In this document: one piece after another, positions 1 through 8,242 of the stretch
Position numbering within the stretch: the stretch's first letter is position 1
How the letters are laid out: every line of letters begins with the position of its first letter
NCBI RefSeq assembly: GCF_005503625.1
Contig: NZ_SCMX01000056.1
Coordinates: 1 to 45,758 of the forward strand
Origin: Cupriavidus sp. 2SB
GTDB lineage: Bacteria; Pseudomonadota; Gammaproteobacteria; Burkholderiales; Burkholderiaceae
DNA: 45,758 nucleotides
Direction: 5' to 3'
Position numbers and translations under genes: made by a program
The notes under the pieces: model-generated
Seen by the model: the letters and a program-made list of their open reading frames with translations, nothing else
Databases searched by the model: none
Told to the model about the DNA's origin: nothing

Positions 1-34
1 ACCCGCCCCCGCCGCCACGCCATCCGAAACTCCC

Positions 35-53
35 TATAATCGAACGATCGTTC
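35..53. promoter_or_regulatory. TATAAT -10 box with adjoining TetR-type palindrome
   Basis: A perfect TATAAT lies at 35-40 and is followed directly by the perfect 12-bp palindrome GAACGATCGTTC at 42-53, about 40 bases before the ATG at 92. A palindrome of this kind just downstream of a -10 box is typical of TetR-family repressor sites (family knowledge). No convincing -35 is visible. The regulator would have to lie left of the window or elsewhere, so which repressor binds is unknown. Confidence 0.45.
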
Positions 54-91
54 AGTTCACCGACAACGTACCCATCATTCGAGGAGACTTC

Positions 92-1069
92 ATGCCCGGC
101 GCCAAACATATTCCAGCCGCATTGCAGAACCTGGCTCTGCCTGTCATCGCATCGCCGATGTTCATCGTCAGTTACCCGGAGCTGGTGCTGGCACAGTGCA
201 AGGCCGGTATCGTCGGTTCGTTTCCGGCGCTCAATGCGCGGCCGGCCGAGTTGCTGGGCGAGTGGCTGACGCAGATCGAGGAAGAACTGGACGCATTCAA
301 GGCGGCCAATCCTGGCAAGCCGGTGGGGCCGGTGGCGGTGAACCAGATCGTGCATGCATCGAACGCGCGGCTGGAGCAGGATGTGCGGCTGTGCGTGGAG
401 CACAAGGTGCCGGTTTTCATCACGTCGCTGCGTGCGCCGGTAAAGGAAATGATCGACGCGGTACACAGCTATGGCGGCATCGTGCTGCATGACGTGATCA
501 GCATCCGCCATGCCGAGAAGGCCATCGAAGCTGGCGTGGATGGGCTGATCCTGGTGGCAGCGGGTGCCGGGGGTCACGCGGGTACGCTGTCGCCGTTTGC
601 GCTGGTGGGCGAAGTGCGCAAGATCTTCGACGGCCCCATCGCGCTGTCGGGTTCCATCGCTACCGGTGACGCCGTGCTGGCCGCGCAGGCCATGGGCGCC
701 GATTTCGCCTACGTGGGCACGCGTTTTATCGCCTCGCAGGAAGGCCATGCGAGTGCCGAGTACAAGCAGTCGATCATCGGCTCCGCCGCCTCGGACATCG
801 TCTACACGAACCTGTTCACGGGCGTGCATGGCAACTACATCCGCGAGAGCATCCTGAATTCCGGCCTCGATCCAGAAAACCTGCCCGTCGCCGACAAGAC
901 CAAGATGGATTTTTCGAGCGGTGCGTCGAAGGCCAAGGCTTGGAAAGACATCTGGGGCGCCGGCCAGGGCGTGGGCCAGATCAGCGATATCCCCACCGCT
1001 GGCGAGATCGTGGCGCGCATGAAGGCCGAGTACGATGCGGCACGTGCCCGGCTGGGGCTGGTAGCATAA
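92..1069 (+). CDS. Nitronate monooxygenase family FMN oxidoreductase
   Basis: This 325-residue protein reads as a single TIM-barrel flavoprotein of the 2-nitropropane dioxygenase/nitronate monooxygenase family (PF03060). It opens with the barrel-start motif LPVIASPM and carries the phosphate/flavin-binding stretch AAGAGGHAG near residues 155-163, whose His is the expected catalytic base, followed by LSGSIATGDAV and the YVGTRF segment that closes the FMN site. Enzymes of the family oxidise alkyl nitronates using O2 and FMN in the cytoplasm; members close to trans-2-enoyl-ACP reductase FabK share the fold, so the physiological substrate is not certain. The ATG has a good GAGGAG ribosome site seven bases upstream. 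It stands alone, with a palindromic operator in its promoter, and is followed by a small membrane-protein gene. Confidence 0.85.
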   Translation: MPGAKHIPAALQNLALPVIASPMFIVSYPELVLAQCKAGIVGSFPALNARPAELLGEWLTQIEEELDAFKAANPGKPVGPVAVNQIVHASNARLEQDVRLCVEHKVPVFITSLRAPVKEMIDAVHSYGGIVLHDVISIRHAEKAIEAGVDGLILVAAGAGGHAGTLSPFALVGEVRKIFDGPIALSGSIATGDAVLAAQAMGADFAYVGTRFIASQEGHASAEYKQSIIGSAASDIVYTNLFTGVHGNYIRESILNSGLDPENLPVADKTKMDFSSGASKAKAWKDIWGAGQGVGQISDIPTAGEIVARMKAEYDAARARLGLVA

Positions 1070-1105
1070 GGGCGTTTCGCGCCCTGCGCCCCTCGCCATC
1101 CAACG

Positions 1106-1600
1106 TTGCCTTCCACCGACCCAGACCAACCGATCGGCCCCGCCGACCTGCCCGGTACGCTTTCGCACCGGGAGCGCGTGATTCGCGCGTTCTGGGTCAC
1201 GCTCGGCGTCATCAGCCTTGTGCTCGGCTTCATCGGCATCTTCCTGCCCTTGCTGCCGACCACGCCTTTCGTGCTGCTGGCCGCCGCGTGCTTTGCGCGC
1301 GGTTCCGAGAAATTCCACAACTGGCTGATCACGCACGAACGGTTCGGGCCGCTCGTGCGCGACTGGCAGGCCCATCGCAGCATTCCGCTGCGCGCCAAGT
1401 GCCTGGCACTCTCGATGATGTGGCTGTCGATGGGCACCACGGCGTATCTGCTGCGCGCACGGCCCGTGTCATCGCTCACGCTGCTGGCGATCGGCGCTGC
1501 GGTCTCGATCTGGATGATCCGCCTGCCCACACGGCCACGCGGCGGGTATCCGCAACCGGATGTCCCCGCCAGCGTTGGCGATCAGTCCTCTCAGTCGTAG
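1106..1600 (+). CDS. DUF454 (YbaN-like) small inner-membrane protein
   Basis: The 164-residue product has the family signature of DUF454/YbaN: two hydrophobic helices around GFIGIFLPLLPTTPFVLLAA (about residues 45-65) followed by CFARGSE, then the conserved NWL...GPLVRDW segment and another hydrophobic pair. Function is unknown for the family; it is an inner-membrane protein by prediction. The only start before the conserved region is a TTG at 1106, so the true start may be TTG or lie slightly inside. The stop overlaps the stop of the convergent ligase gene by 10 bp (1591-1600), leaving no room for a separate terminator. Confidence 0.75.
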   Translation: MPSTDPDQPIGPADLPGTLSHRERVIRAFWVTLGVISLVLGFIGIFLPLLPTTPFVLLAAACFARGSEKFHNWLITHERFGPLVRDWQAHRSIPLRAKCLALSMMWLSMGTTAYLLRARPVSSLTLLAIGAAVSIWMIRLPTRPRGGYPQPDVPASVGDQSSQS

Positions 1601-2853
1601 CGGCGCGCATCCTCGATCGTCTTGCCGTCCTGCGGCAGCGATCCCTCCGCAACAAAATTCACCTCGCCGCGTAGCCGCAAGACGTCGCGTATCGATTCCG
1701 CCACGGCCCGTGCGAGGGCTTCGTCGTGACGCGTGGCATCGCAATGCAGTGTCATCGTGTCCGCGCCGACCGTCCCCGTGACGACGAGTCGTGCAGCGCG
1801 AATCTCGGGATGGCGCCGCACGACGTCTGCGACCTGACCCGGATGCACGAACATGCCCTTGACCTTGGTGGTCTGGTCGGCGCGGCCCAGCCATCCCTTG
1901 AGGCGGATATTGGTACGGCCACACGGACTCGCTTGCGCCCACGAATCGGCGACGATGGCGGAGAGATCGCCCGTGCCAAAGCGAATCAGCGGATAGTCGC
2001 CGTTGCCGAGCACCGTCACCACCACCTCGCCCACCTCGCCCTCCGGCATCGGCTGCGTGCCGCCCGGCTCGACGATCTCGACGAGCACGCCTTCATCGAC
2101 TACCCAGCCATCGCCGCCTTCGGTTTCGTACGCGATCAGGCCCACGTCCGCCGTGCCGTACATCTGCCGCGCCGTGACGCCGTGATCGCGCAACCATGCA
2201 CGCAAGGTCGGCGGACAGGCTTCGCCCGATACCAGCGCCTTGGAAAGGCTCGCGCACGGTTGCCCCAGTTCCTCGCCGCGTTCGATCAGCAGCTTCAGGA
2301 ACGATGGCGTGCCCGCATAAGCCGAGGGTTGCAGACTTGCGAGCGCCTGCACCTGCGACTCGGTCTGGCCCACGCCTGCCGGGAACACACAGCAACCCAG
2401 CCGATGCGCACCCGATTCCATCATCATGCCGGCGGGCGTGAAGTGATACGAGAACGTGTTGTAGACGAGTTCGCCCGCGCGGAATCCTGCTGCGAACATC
2501 GCGCGCGCGGTGCGCCACCAGTCGGCGGAGAAACCATCGGGCTCGTGGATCGGCCCCGGCGACTGGAACACATGCTTCAACGCGCCGATTGGCGTGGCAT
2601 TGAGTCCGCCCAGCGGCGGCGCGCCACGTTGCCGCGCAGTCAGTTCGGATTTGCGCGTGACCGGCAGACTGGCGAGCGCGGCGCGTGTGCTGATCTCGCG
2701 CGCATCGATATCGCAGAGGATCTCGGCAAAGTACGGCGCGTGCGATTGTGCATGCGCCACCTGTCGCGACACCGCCGCGAGCAGCGATGCCTCGCGCTCC
2801 GCAGGCGCACGCGTTTCCAGCGAATCGAAATAGTCACCCATGATGGCAGCCAT
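1591..2853 (-). CDS. PaaK-like AMP-forming ligase family protein
   Basis: The 420-residue protein aligns by eye with phenylacetate-CoA ligases: N-terminal YFDSLETR, PVTRKSELTARQ near residue 65, YNTFSYHFTPAG near 131, SGEACPP near 209 and the adenylate-forming A5-type motif MYGTADVGLIAYE near 231, then the C-terminal RLKGWLGRADQTTKVKGMFV hinge segment. The usual Ser/Gly/Thr P-loop (SSGTTG) is absent: its place after residue 95 reads FQSPGPIHEP. It is the last gene of the acyl-CoA synthetase/ABC importer unit, 36 bases after the LivF-type ATPase. Activation of an imported carboxylic acid to its CoA thioester is the contextual guess. The start at 2853 is the most upstream; an ATG four codons later (2841) is equally plausible. 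Confidence 0.75.
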   Translation of the reverse strand: MAAIMGDYFDSLETRAPAEREASLLAAVSRQVAHAQSHAPYFAEILCDIDAREISTRAALASLPVTRKSELTARQRGAPPLGGLNATPIGALKHVFQSPGPIHEPDGFSADWWRTARAMFAAGFRAGELVYNTFSYHFTPAGMMMESGAHRLGCCVFPAGVGQTESQVQALASLQPSAYAGTPSFLKLLIERGEELGQPCASLSKALVSGEACPPTLRAWLRDHGVTARQMYGTADVGLIAYETEGGDGWVVDEGVLVEIVEPGGTQPMPEGEVGEVVVTVLGNGDYPLIRFGTGDLSAIVADSWAQASPCGRTNIRLKGWLGRADQTTKVKGMFVHPGQVADVVRRHPEIRAARLVVTGTVGADTMTLHCDATRHDEALARAVAESIRDVLRLRGEVNFVAEGSLPQDGKTIEDARRYD

Positions 2854-2888
2854 CCCTGGCGAAATTGGATGTGGAGCGGTAAGCGGTA

Positions 2889-3704
2889 TCAGGCCAGCCA
2901 GCGCTTGCGCCGGCGGTAGCTCTTGACGTCGCGGAACGATTTGCGCGCGCTGCCTTCGGCATCGTTGGCAGCCACGCCGAGATAGAACTCCTTGACATCC
3001 TCGTTGGTGCGCAGCGATTCGGCATCGCCATCCATCACCACGCGGCCGTTCTCAAGGATGTAGCCGTAGTCCGCATGGCGCAGCGCCACCATCGTGTTCT
3101 GTTCGGCCAGCAGGAAGCTGACGCCTTCGCGCGTGTTCAGGTCGCGCACGATCTCGAAGATCTCCTCGACGATCTGCGGCGCCAGGCCCATCGACGGCTC
3201 ATCGAGCAGGATCATCGACGGCTTGGCCATCATCGCGCGGCCAATCGCACACATCTGCTGTTCGCCACCCGAGGTGTAGCCCGCCTGCGATTTACGCCGG
3301 GTCTTCAGGCGCGGAAAGTAGCCGTAGATCCTCTCCAGCTCGTCGCGCGTCTCGCCGCGCGAGAGACCCCGCGTGTAGGCACCCGTCAGCAGGTTTTCCT
3401 CGATGCTGAGGTGCGCGAAGCAGTGGCGCCCTTCCATCACCTGGATCACGCCACGCTTGACGAGGTCATTCGGCGTGAGCTGGTCCACGCGCTGGCCCTT
3501 GTACTCGATCGATCCCTTGGTGACGTCGCCGCGCTCCGCATGCAGCAGGTTCGAGATCGCCTTGAGCGTGGTGGTCTTGCCCGCGCCGTTGGCACCCAGC
3601 AGCGCGACAATGCGTCCCTCGGGCACATCGAGCGACACACCCTTGAGCACCAGGATCACGTGATCGTAGATGACTTCGATGTTGTTGACGGAGAGGAGGG
3701 TCAT
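2889..3704 (-). CDS. livF: Branched-chain-type ABC transporter ATPase, LivF type
   Basis: This is one of two ATPases of a HAAT (branched-chain amino acid type) importer. From the ATG at 3704 it gives 271 residues starting MTLLSVNNIEV. It shows Walker A GANGAGKTT, the Q-loop region, the ABC signature TSGGEQQ, Walker B MILLDEP followed by SMGLAP as in LivF, and the H-loop region after LLAEQN. It energises uptake by the LivH/LivM-type permeases encoded upstream. The C-terminus carries an extra basic tail of about 25 residues ending RRRKRWLA that is longer than typical LivF. The open frame runs upstream to 4331, but that part overlaps the binding-protein gene and a repeat, so it is not used. A composite palindromic repeat separates it from the binding-protein gene. 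Confidence 0.88.
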   Translation of the reverse strand: MTLLSVNNIEVIYDHVILVLKGVSLDVPEGRIVALLGANGAGKTTTLKAISNLLHAERGDVTKGSIEYKGQRVDQLTPNDLVKRGVIQVMEGRHCFAHLSIEENLLTGAYTRGLSRGETRDELERIYGYFPRLKTRRKSQAGYTSGGEQQMCAIGRAMMAKPSMILLDEPSMGLAPQIVEEIFEIVRDLNTREGVSFLLAEQNTMVALRHADYGYILENGRVVMDGDAESLRTNEDVKEFYLGVAANDAEGSARKSFRDVKSYRRRKRWLA

Positions 3705-3730
3705 TTTCCTTGTCCCGATGCGTGTGTTTG

Positions 3731-3853
3731 CTCCCCTCTCCCGCAAGGCGGGAGAGGGGCGGGGGAGAGGGCGGGCGGTGCAATCACAGACAGTTCGCAA
3801 TTTGAACCGCTGGCCCTCTCCCCTAACCCCTCTCCCGCGTGCGGGAGAGGGGA
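3731..3853. repeat. Composite palindromic repeat, copy A (inside the importer operon)
   Basis: Two CCCCTCTCCCGC/GCGGGAGAGGGG palindromes (3731-3760 and about 3828-3853) flank a spacer with inner arms GGGGGAGAGGGC and GCCCTCTCCCC and the shared core CGCAATTTGAACCGCTGGCC. The same architecture recurs at 11157-11280 and 27374-27499, with solo palindromes at 36045 and 39794. It fills the gap between the binding-protein gene and the LivF gene, which are on the same strand. Such GC-rich repeats can stabilise upstream mRNA or cause partial termination; neither is shown here. Confidence 0.85.
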
Positions 3854-3859
3854 ACTGAC

Positions 3860-5194
3860 TTACGACTTCACACAAGCCGGCGTGATCCCCTTCTCCTTCG
3901 CGTACTGCGCGGCGTTGGCCTTGAACAGCGGGTGGATCAGGCTCTTGTTGCCTTCGATCCAGTCGGAGACCACCACCCACTTCGCACCGTCCCACTGCTG
4001 GATCTTCACCTTGCCCGATCCCTCGTGGTTGTCGCAACTCGTCTTGATCTCGGGCAGCAGGCCCGTGGCGCCCAGTTGTTGCAGACGTGCATTCGTGACG
4101 TTCAGGTTCTCGAACGCCCAGCGCATCTGGTCGCCAGTCATGACCTTGCCCTTGCCAAATTTCTCCTGCGCCACGCGTACGGCTTCCACGGTGACCACGG
4201 CAGCAGACACGCCACGGTTGTAGAGGATCGAGCCCACCTTGTTCTTGTCCTGCATGTTGCCCTTGCCGGCGCCATACACGACCTTCTCGATATCGCCGAT
4301 CAGCGGCACGTTCTTGCCTGCCACGTTCCACGTCGCGCTCATATAGCCCTTGGCGGCATCACCCGCCGGCACGGTGTCTTCCTCCGAGCCAGCCCACCAC
4401 GAGCCAATCATCTTGTCGCGCGGATAACCCACCTTCTGCGCGGCCTTCAGCGCGGTCTGGTTCATCACACCCCAGCCCCAGAACACCACGTAGTCCGGAT
4501 TCTCCTGACGGATCTTCAACCACTGCGCGCCCTGCTCGTTGCCGGGGTGCGCCACCGGAATCTCGACGAGGTTGAACTTGTTCAGGCGGGCTTCGGCCTG
4601 CATTGCGACAATCGGTTCCTTGCCATATGCCGAGTCGTGATACAGGTAGACGATCTTCTTGCCGGCCAGCGACCCGCCGCTCTTCGACGCCAGGAACTTG
4701 ACGATGGCCGATGCCTGCATCTGGTACGTGGTGACGAGCGGGAATGCATACGGGAAGACCGAGCCATCCACGGCGTCGGTGCGGCCGTAGCCCATCATCA
4801 CCAGCGGCACCTTGTCAGCGGCGGTCTTGTCGACCAGTGCGTACGAGATGCCCGTGGACATCGTGTGATACGCCGTGCCCTTGCTCGTGGCGTTCTTGGC
4901 CTTGAGCCGCTCGTAGCACTCCACGCCCTTGGCGTTGTTGTACTCGGTCTCGCACTCTTCCCAAGACAGCTTCACGCCATTCACCCCGTTGTCCTTGAGG
5001 TTGACGTAGTTCAGGTAGTCCACAAAGCCGCCGTAGAACGATTGCCCGTTGGCACCATACGGCCCGACGCGATAGCTAGGCAGCGCCACGAACTGATCGT
5101 TGGCGTGCGCAAGTGCCGGCAGCGAAGGCGCCAGCAGGGCAGCCGCGACGCTGACCACCAGGGCGGCGCGCTGCACGTTTTGAAATACGGTCAT
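3860..5194 (-). CDS. Periplasmic substrate-binding protein of a LivK/HAAT-type ABC importer
   Basis: The 444-residue product begins with a clear Sec signal peptide (hydrophobic AALVVSVAAALLAPSLPALA, cleavage expected after ALA near residue 29). The mature part is a type I periplasmic binding protein of the Peripla_BP_6 class, with FVALPSYRVGPYG near the N-terminus, PLVMMGYGRTDA, VYLYHDSAYGKEPI and VVFWGWGVMNQTALKAA as recognisable segments. It captures the substrate for the LivH/LivM/LivG/LivF proteins encoded around it. The ligand cannot be read from sequence; neighbouring acid-CoA ligases suggest a carboxylic acid rather than an amino acid. The ATG at 5194 has AAGGAG six bases upstream, better than the in-frame ATG at 5209. 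Confidence 0.88.
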   Translation of the reverse strand: MTVFQNVQRAALVVSVAAALLAPSLPALAHANDQFVALPSYRVGPYGANGQSFYGGFVDYLNYVNLKDNGVNGVKLSWEECETEYNNAKGVECYERLKAKNATSKGTAYHTMSTGISYALVDKTAADKVPLVMMGYGRTDAVDGSVFPYAFPLVTTYQMQASAIVKFLASKSGGSLAGKKIVYLYHDSAYGKEPIVAMQAEARLNKFNLVEIPVAHPGNEQGAQWLKIRQENPDYVVFWGWGVMNQTALKAAQKVGYPRDKMIGSWWAGSEEDTVPAGDAAKGYMSATWNVAGKNVPLIGDIEKVVYGAGKGNMQDKNKVGSILYNRGVSAAVVTVEAVRVAQEKFGKGKVMTGDQMRWAFENLNVTNARLQQLGATGLLPEIKTSCDNHEGSGKVKIQQWDGAKWVVVSDWIEGNKSLIHPLFKANAAQYAKEKGITPACVKS

Positions 5195-5246
5195 GACAGT
5201 CTCCTTCACCTCGGTCGGGTGTAGTTATCGGTACGACGGTTATGGG

Positions 5247-6323
5247 CTAGTGCGGGAACGGCCAGAGTCTGAGTTTCTCCTTCGCGATCTGCCACAAACG
5301 CGCCAGCCCATGCGGCTCCACGATCAGGAAGAAGATGATCAACCCACCGAACACCATGAGCTGGATATGCGACACCGTGGCATTCGTGAACGGCAGGTGC
5401 AGCAGCGCCGCCAGCCCGGGGAGCGTGTTGTCGAGAAAGATCGGCAGCAGCAGGATGAACGCAGCACCCAGGAACGAGCCAAGAATGCTGCCCACGCCGC
5501 CGATGATGATCATGAACAGGATGCGGAACGACAGGTCCAGCGAGAAGCCATCCGGCTCCACCGATCCGAGATAGCAGAACGCATAGAGCGCACCGGCCAC
5601 GCCGCAATAGAACGAGCTGACCGCGAACGCCAGCAGCTTGGTGCGCATCAGCGGAATGCCGATGACTTCCGCCGCCACATCCATATCGCGCACGGCCATC
5701 CATGCACGGCCCGTTGCCGAGCGCACGAGGTTCTTCGCCAGCAGCGCGAGCACCGTCACCAGCGCGAGCACGAACAGGTACTTCTTCACCGGCGTATCGA
5801 TCTGCATGCCGAACAGGTCCAGCCGCTGCGCCGTGATCACGCCCGACGAACTGTTGTTCGAGAACCAGGGAAACTTGGTCAGCGCCCACACCACGAAGAA
5901 CTGTGCGGCCAGCGTGGCCACGGCGAGATAGAAACCTTTGATCCGCAGCGACGGTAGCCCGAAGGCCACACCCACCAAAGCTGCAGAGAGTCCTGCGAGG
6001 ATGAACGTCAGCAGCACCGGAATGCCTTCGATGCGTAGCTGAAAGTTATAGGCCGCGTACGCACCCACAGCCATGAACGCCGCAGTGCCGAGCGAGAGTT
6101 GCCCGGCGTAGCCGGTCAGGATGTTGAGTCCCAGCGCTGCCAGCGAAAAGATCAGGAATGGAATCAGGATGGCACTGAGCCAGTATTCGGTGCCGACGAA
6201 CGGGATGACGACAAACGCCACCACCATCAGCAATCCGAAGATGATGCGATCCTGCCGGATCGGGAAGATCTGGCTATCGGCAACGTAGCTCGTCTTGAAC
6301 TGGCCGGACTCGCGATAGAGCAT
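5247..6323 (-). CDS. livM: Branched-chain-type ABC permease, LivM type
   Basis: The 358-residue protein is an integral membrane permease with about nine to ten hydrophobic segments. It carries the LivM hallmark LNILTGYAGQLSLGTAAFMAVGAY near residue 70-95 and the cytoplasmic coupling loop GRAWMAVRDMDVAAEVIGIP near 210, followed by KLLAFAVSSFYCGVAGALYA. With the LivH-type partner it forms the translocation path of the importer. The start at 6323 has GGAGG seven bases upstream. It follows the LivH gene by 12 bases and precedes the binding-protein gene, all on the same strand. Confidence 0.9.
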   Translation of the reverse strand: MLYRESGQFKTSYVADSQIFPIRQDRIIFGLLMVVAFVVIPFVGTEYWLSAILIPFLIFSLAALGLNILTGYAGQLSLGTAAFMAVGAYAAYNFQLRIEGIPVLLTFILAGLSAALVGVAFGLPSLRIKGFYLAVATLAAQFFVVWALTKFPWFSNNSSSGVITAQRLDLFGMQIDTPVKKYLFVLALVTVLALLAKNLVRSATGRAWMAVRDMDVAAEVIGIPLMRTKLLAFAVSSFYCGVAGALYAFCYLGSVEPDGFSLDLSFRILFMIIIGGVGSILGSFLGAAFILLLPIFLDNTLPGLAALLHLPFTNATVSHIQLMVFGGLIIFFLIVEPHGLARLWQIAKEKLRLWPFPH

Positions 6324-6335
6324 GATGGGCCTCCG

Positions 6336-7250
6336 TCAGACGCGATCGATATGCTTCTCCCCGAAAAGCCCCTCGGGCCTGACGAGCAGAAACAGCAACG
6401 CAAACACATAAGGGAACCATCCCTCGATCCCACCGAAGTTCCCGCCGAACATCGACTGGAACACGGGCGGAATGTAGATCTCGGCCAGCTTCTCCGACGC
6501 GCCGATGATCAGGCCGCCCACGATGGCGCCGGGCACCGACGTGAAGCCACCGAGGATCAGCACCGGCAACGCCTTCAACGCGGTCAGCGTCAGCGCAAAC
6601 TGCACGCCGTTGCGCGAGCCCCAGAGCATGCCCGCCACCAAAGCGACAAAGCCGGCCACGCCCCACACAATCGCCCAGATGTTCTGCAGCGGAATGCCCA
6701 GCGACAGCGCGGCCTGGTGATCGTCGGCCACGGCGCGCAGCGCGCGGCCCACCTTGGTGTACTGGAAGAACAGTGCGAGCCCGGCCACCAGCACAGCGGC
6801 AATCCCCGCAGCGGCCAGATCGAACTTGGACAGCACGATGTTGAAGTTCGTCAGGATCGATTCGATGGGTTCGTCGACGATGCCGAGCTGGATCGGCCGC
6901 ACTTCGTTGCCGAACAGCAGCGGTCCCAATCCTTCGAGAAAGAACGACAACCCGATGGTCGCCATGAACAGCGTGATCGGTGGTTGATTGACCAGCTTGC
7001 GCAGCACGAAGCGTTCGGTGGTCATGCCCACGATGATCATGACCACGAACGCGCCAATCACCGCCGCCCACATCGGCATGCCCTTGTCCATGAGGCCCAC
7101 CACGGCCAGTGCGGCGAAGTACACCATCGCGCCCTGCGCGAAGTTGAACACGCCGGACGCCTTGTAGATCAGCACGAAGCCCAGCGCCACGAGCGAGTAC
7201 ATCAGCCCGGAGAGCAGCCCGCCAATCAGGATTTCGAAGAAGAACGTCAT
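6336..7250 (-). CDS. livH: Branched-chain-type ABC permease, LivH type
   Basis: The 304-residue protein is the LivH-class permease: FFEILIGGLLSGLMYSLVALGFVLIYKASGVFNFAQGAMVYFAAL style opening (N-terminus to about residue 50), then the coupling region VGRALRAVADDHQAALSLGIP near 175-195 and GGFTSVPGAIVGGLIIG near 240. About eight transmembrane helices are apparent. It pairs with the LivM-type permease in the inner membrane. The ATG at 7250 has AGGAA about six bases upstream, and the gap to the LivG gene is 28 bases. Confidence 0.9.
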   Translation of the reverse strand: MTFFFEILIGGLLSGLMYSLVALGFVLIYKASGVFNFAQGAMVYFAALAVVGLMDKGMPMWAAVIGAFVVMIIVGMTTERFVLRKLVNQPPITLFMATIGLSFFLEGLGPLLFGNEVRPIQLGIVDEPIESILTNFNIVLSKFDLAAAGIAAVLVAGLALFFQYTKVGRALRAVADDHQAALSLGIPLQNIWAIVWGVAGFVALVAGMLWGSRNGVQFALTLTALKALPVLILGGFTSVPGAIVGGLIIGASEKLAEIYIPPVFQSMFGGNFGGIEGWFPYVFALLFLLVRPEGLFGEKHIDRV

Positions 7251-7278
7251 CGTCAGTTCCTGCGTGTTAGCGTCGCGC

Positions 7279-8226
7279 TCAGTGCGACGTGCCGAGGTAG
7301 GCGCGGATCACGTCGGGATTCGACTTGACCTCTTCCGGCGTGCCATCGCCGATCTTCTTGCCGTAGTCGAGCACGACCACGCGATCGGAGATATCCATGA
7401 CCACGCCCATGTCGTGTTCGATCAGCACGATGGTGGTGCCGAACTGCTGGTTCACGTCGAGGATGAAGCGGCACATGTCCTGCTTCTCTTCCACGTTCAT
7501 GCCGGCCATCGGCTCGTCCAGGAGCAGCATCGACGGCTCGGCCGCCAGCGCGCGCGCCAGTTCCACGCGCTTCTGCAAGCCGTACGGCAGACGTCCCACC
7601 GGTGTCTTGCGGATCGCCTGGATTTCGAGAAAGTCGATTACCTCTTCAACCTTGCGGCGATGCTGCATTTCCTCTGCGCGCGCCGGTCCCCACCACAGCG
7701 CATGCGCGAACACGCCCGTGCGGAACTGCGTGTTGCGGCCCGTCATGATGTTGTCGAGCACGGTCATGCCCTTGAACAGCGCGATGTTCTGGAACGTGCG
7801 CGCAATGCCTTGCCGCGCCGCCGCCGTGGGATGCATCTGCCGCCGCTCCTGCCCGCGAAACACGATGCGGCCTTGTTGCGGGTGATACACGCCGTTGATC
7901 ACGTTCAGCATCGAACTCTTGCCCGCACCGTTCGGCCCGATGATGGCGCGGATCTCGTGCTCGCAGACATCGAACGAGATATCGGTCAGCGCCTTCACAC
8001 CGCCAAACGACAGCGAGATGTTCTGCAGATCGAGGATCACGTCGCCACGTGTATGCGTACGCGCGGTGCCTTCGGGACCATGCGAGTCGCCGGTGCGCGG
8101 CGCGTCGTGTGCAGCAGCGCCACTCTCGGGATGCGTGGGATGAGCCAGTGCGCCGGGCGCCACCATCGTTCCCGTGGCATCCACGCGCGCCATGCCACCC
8201 TGCCACGCTGTAGGGGTTGCGGTCAT
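7279..8226 (-). CDS. livG: Branched-chain-type ABC transporter ATPase, LivG type
   Basis: From the ATG at 8226, which has GGAGG about seven bases upstream, the product is 315 residues. The ATPase domain starts near residue 60 (VILDLQNISLSFGG) and has Walker A GPNGAGKSS, the LivG-type signature LPYGLQKRVELARALA, Walker B MLLLDEP followed by MAGM, and IVLIEHDM with the H-loop His. It hydrolyses ATP on the cytoplasmic face of the importer. The first about 60 residues are an odd, low-complexity extension rich in Ala, Gly, Thr, His and Pro that ordinary LivG proteins lack. The gene begins 16 bases after the stop of the acyl-CoA synthetase, consistent with translational coupling. Confidence 0.88.
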   Translation of the reverse strand: MTATPTAWQGGMARVDATGTMVAPGALAHPTHPESGAAAHDAPRTGDSHGPEGTARTHTRGDVILDLQNISLSFGGVKALTDISFDVCEHEIRAIIGPNGAGKSSMLNVINGVYHPQQGRIVFRGQERRQMHPTAAARQGIARTFQNIALFKGMTVLDNIMTGRNTQFRTGVFAHALWWGPARAEEMQHRRKVEEVIDFLEIQAIRKTPVGRLPYGLQKRVELARALAAEPSMLLLDEPMAGMNVEEKQDMCRFILDVNQQFGTTIVLIEHDMGVVMDISDRVVVLDYGKKIGDGTPEEVKSNPDVIRAYLGTSH

Positions 8227-8242
8227 GCTTTGCCTCCGTCCA

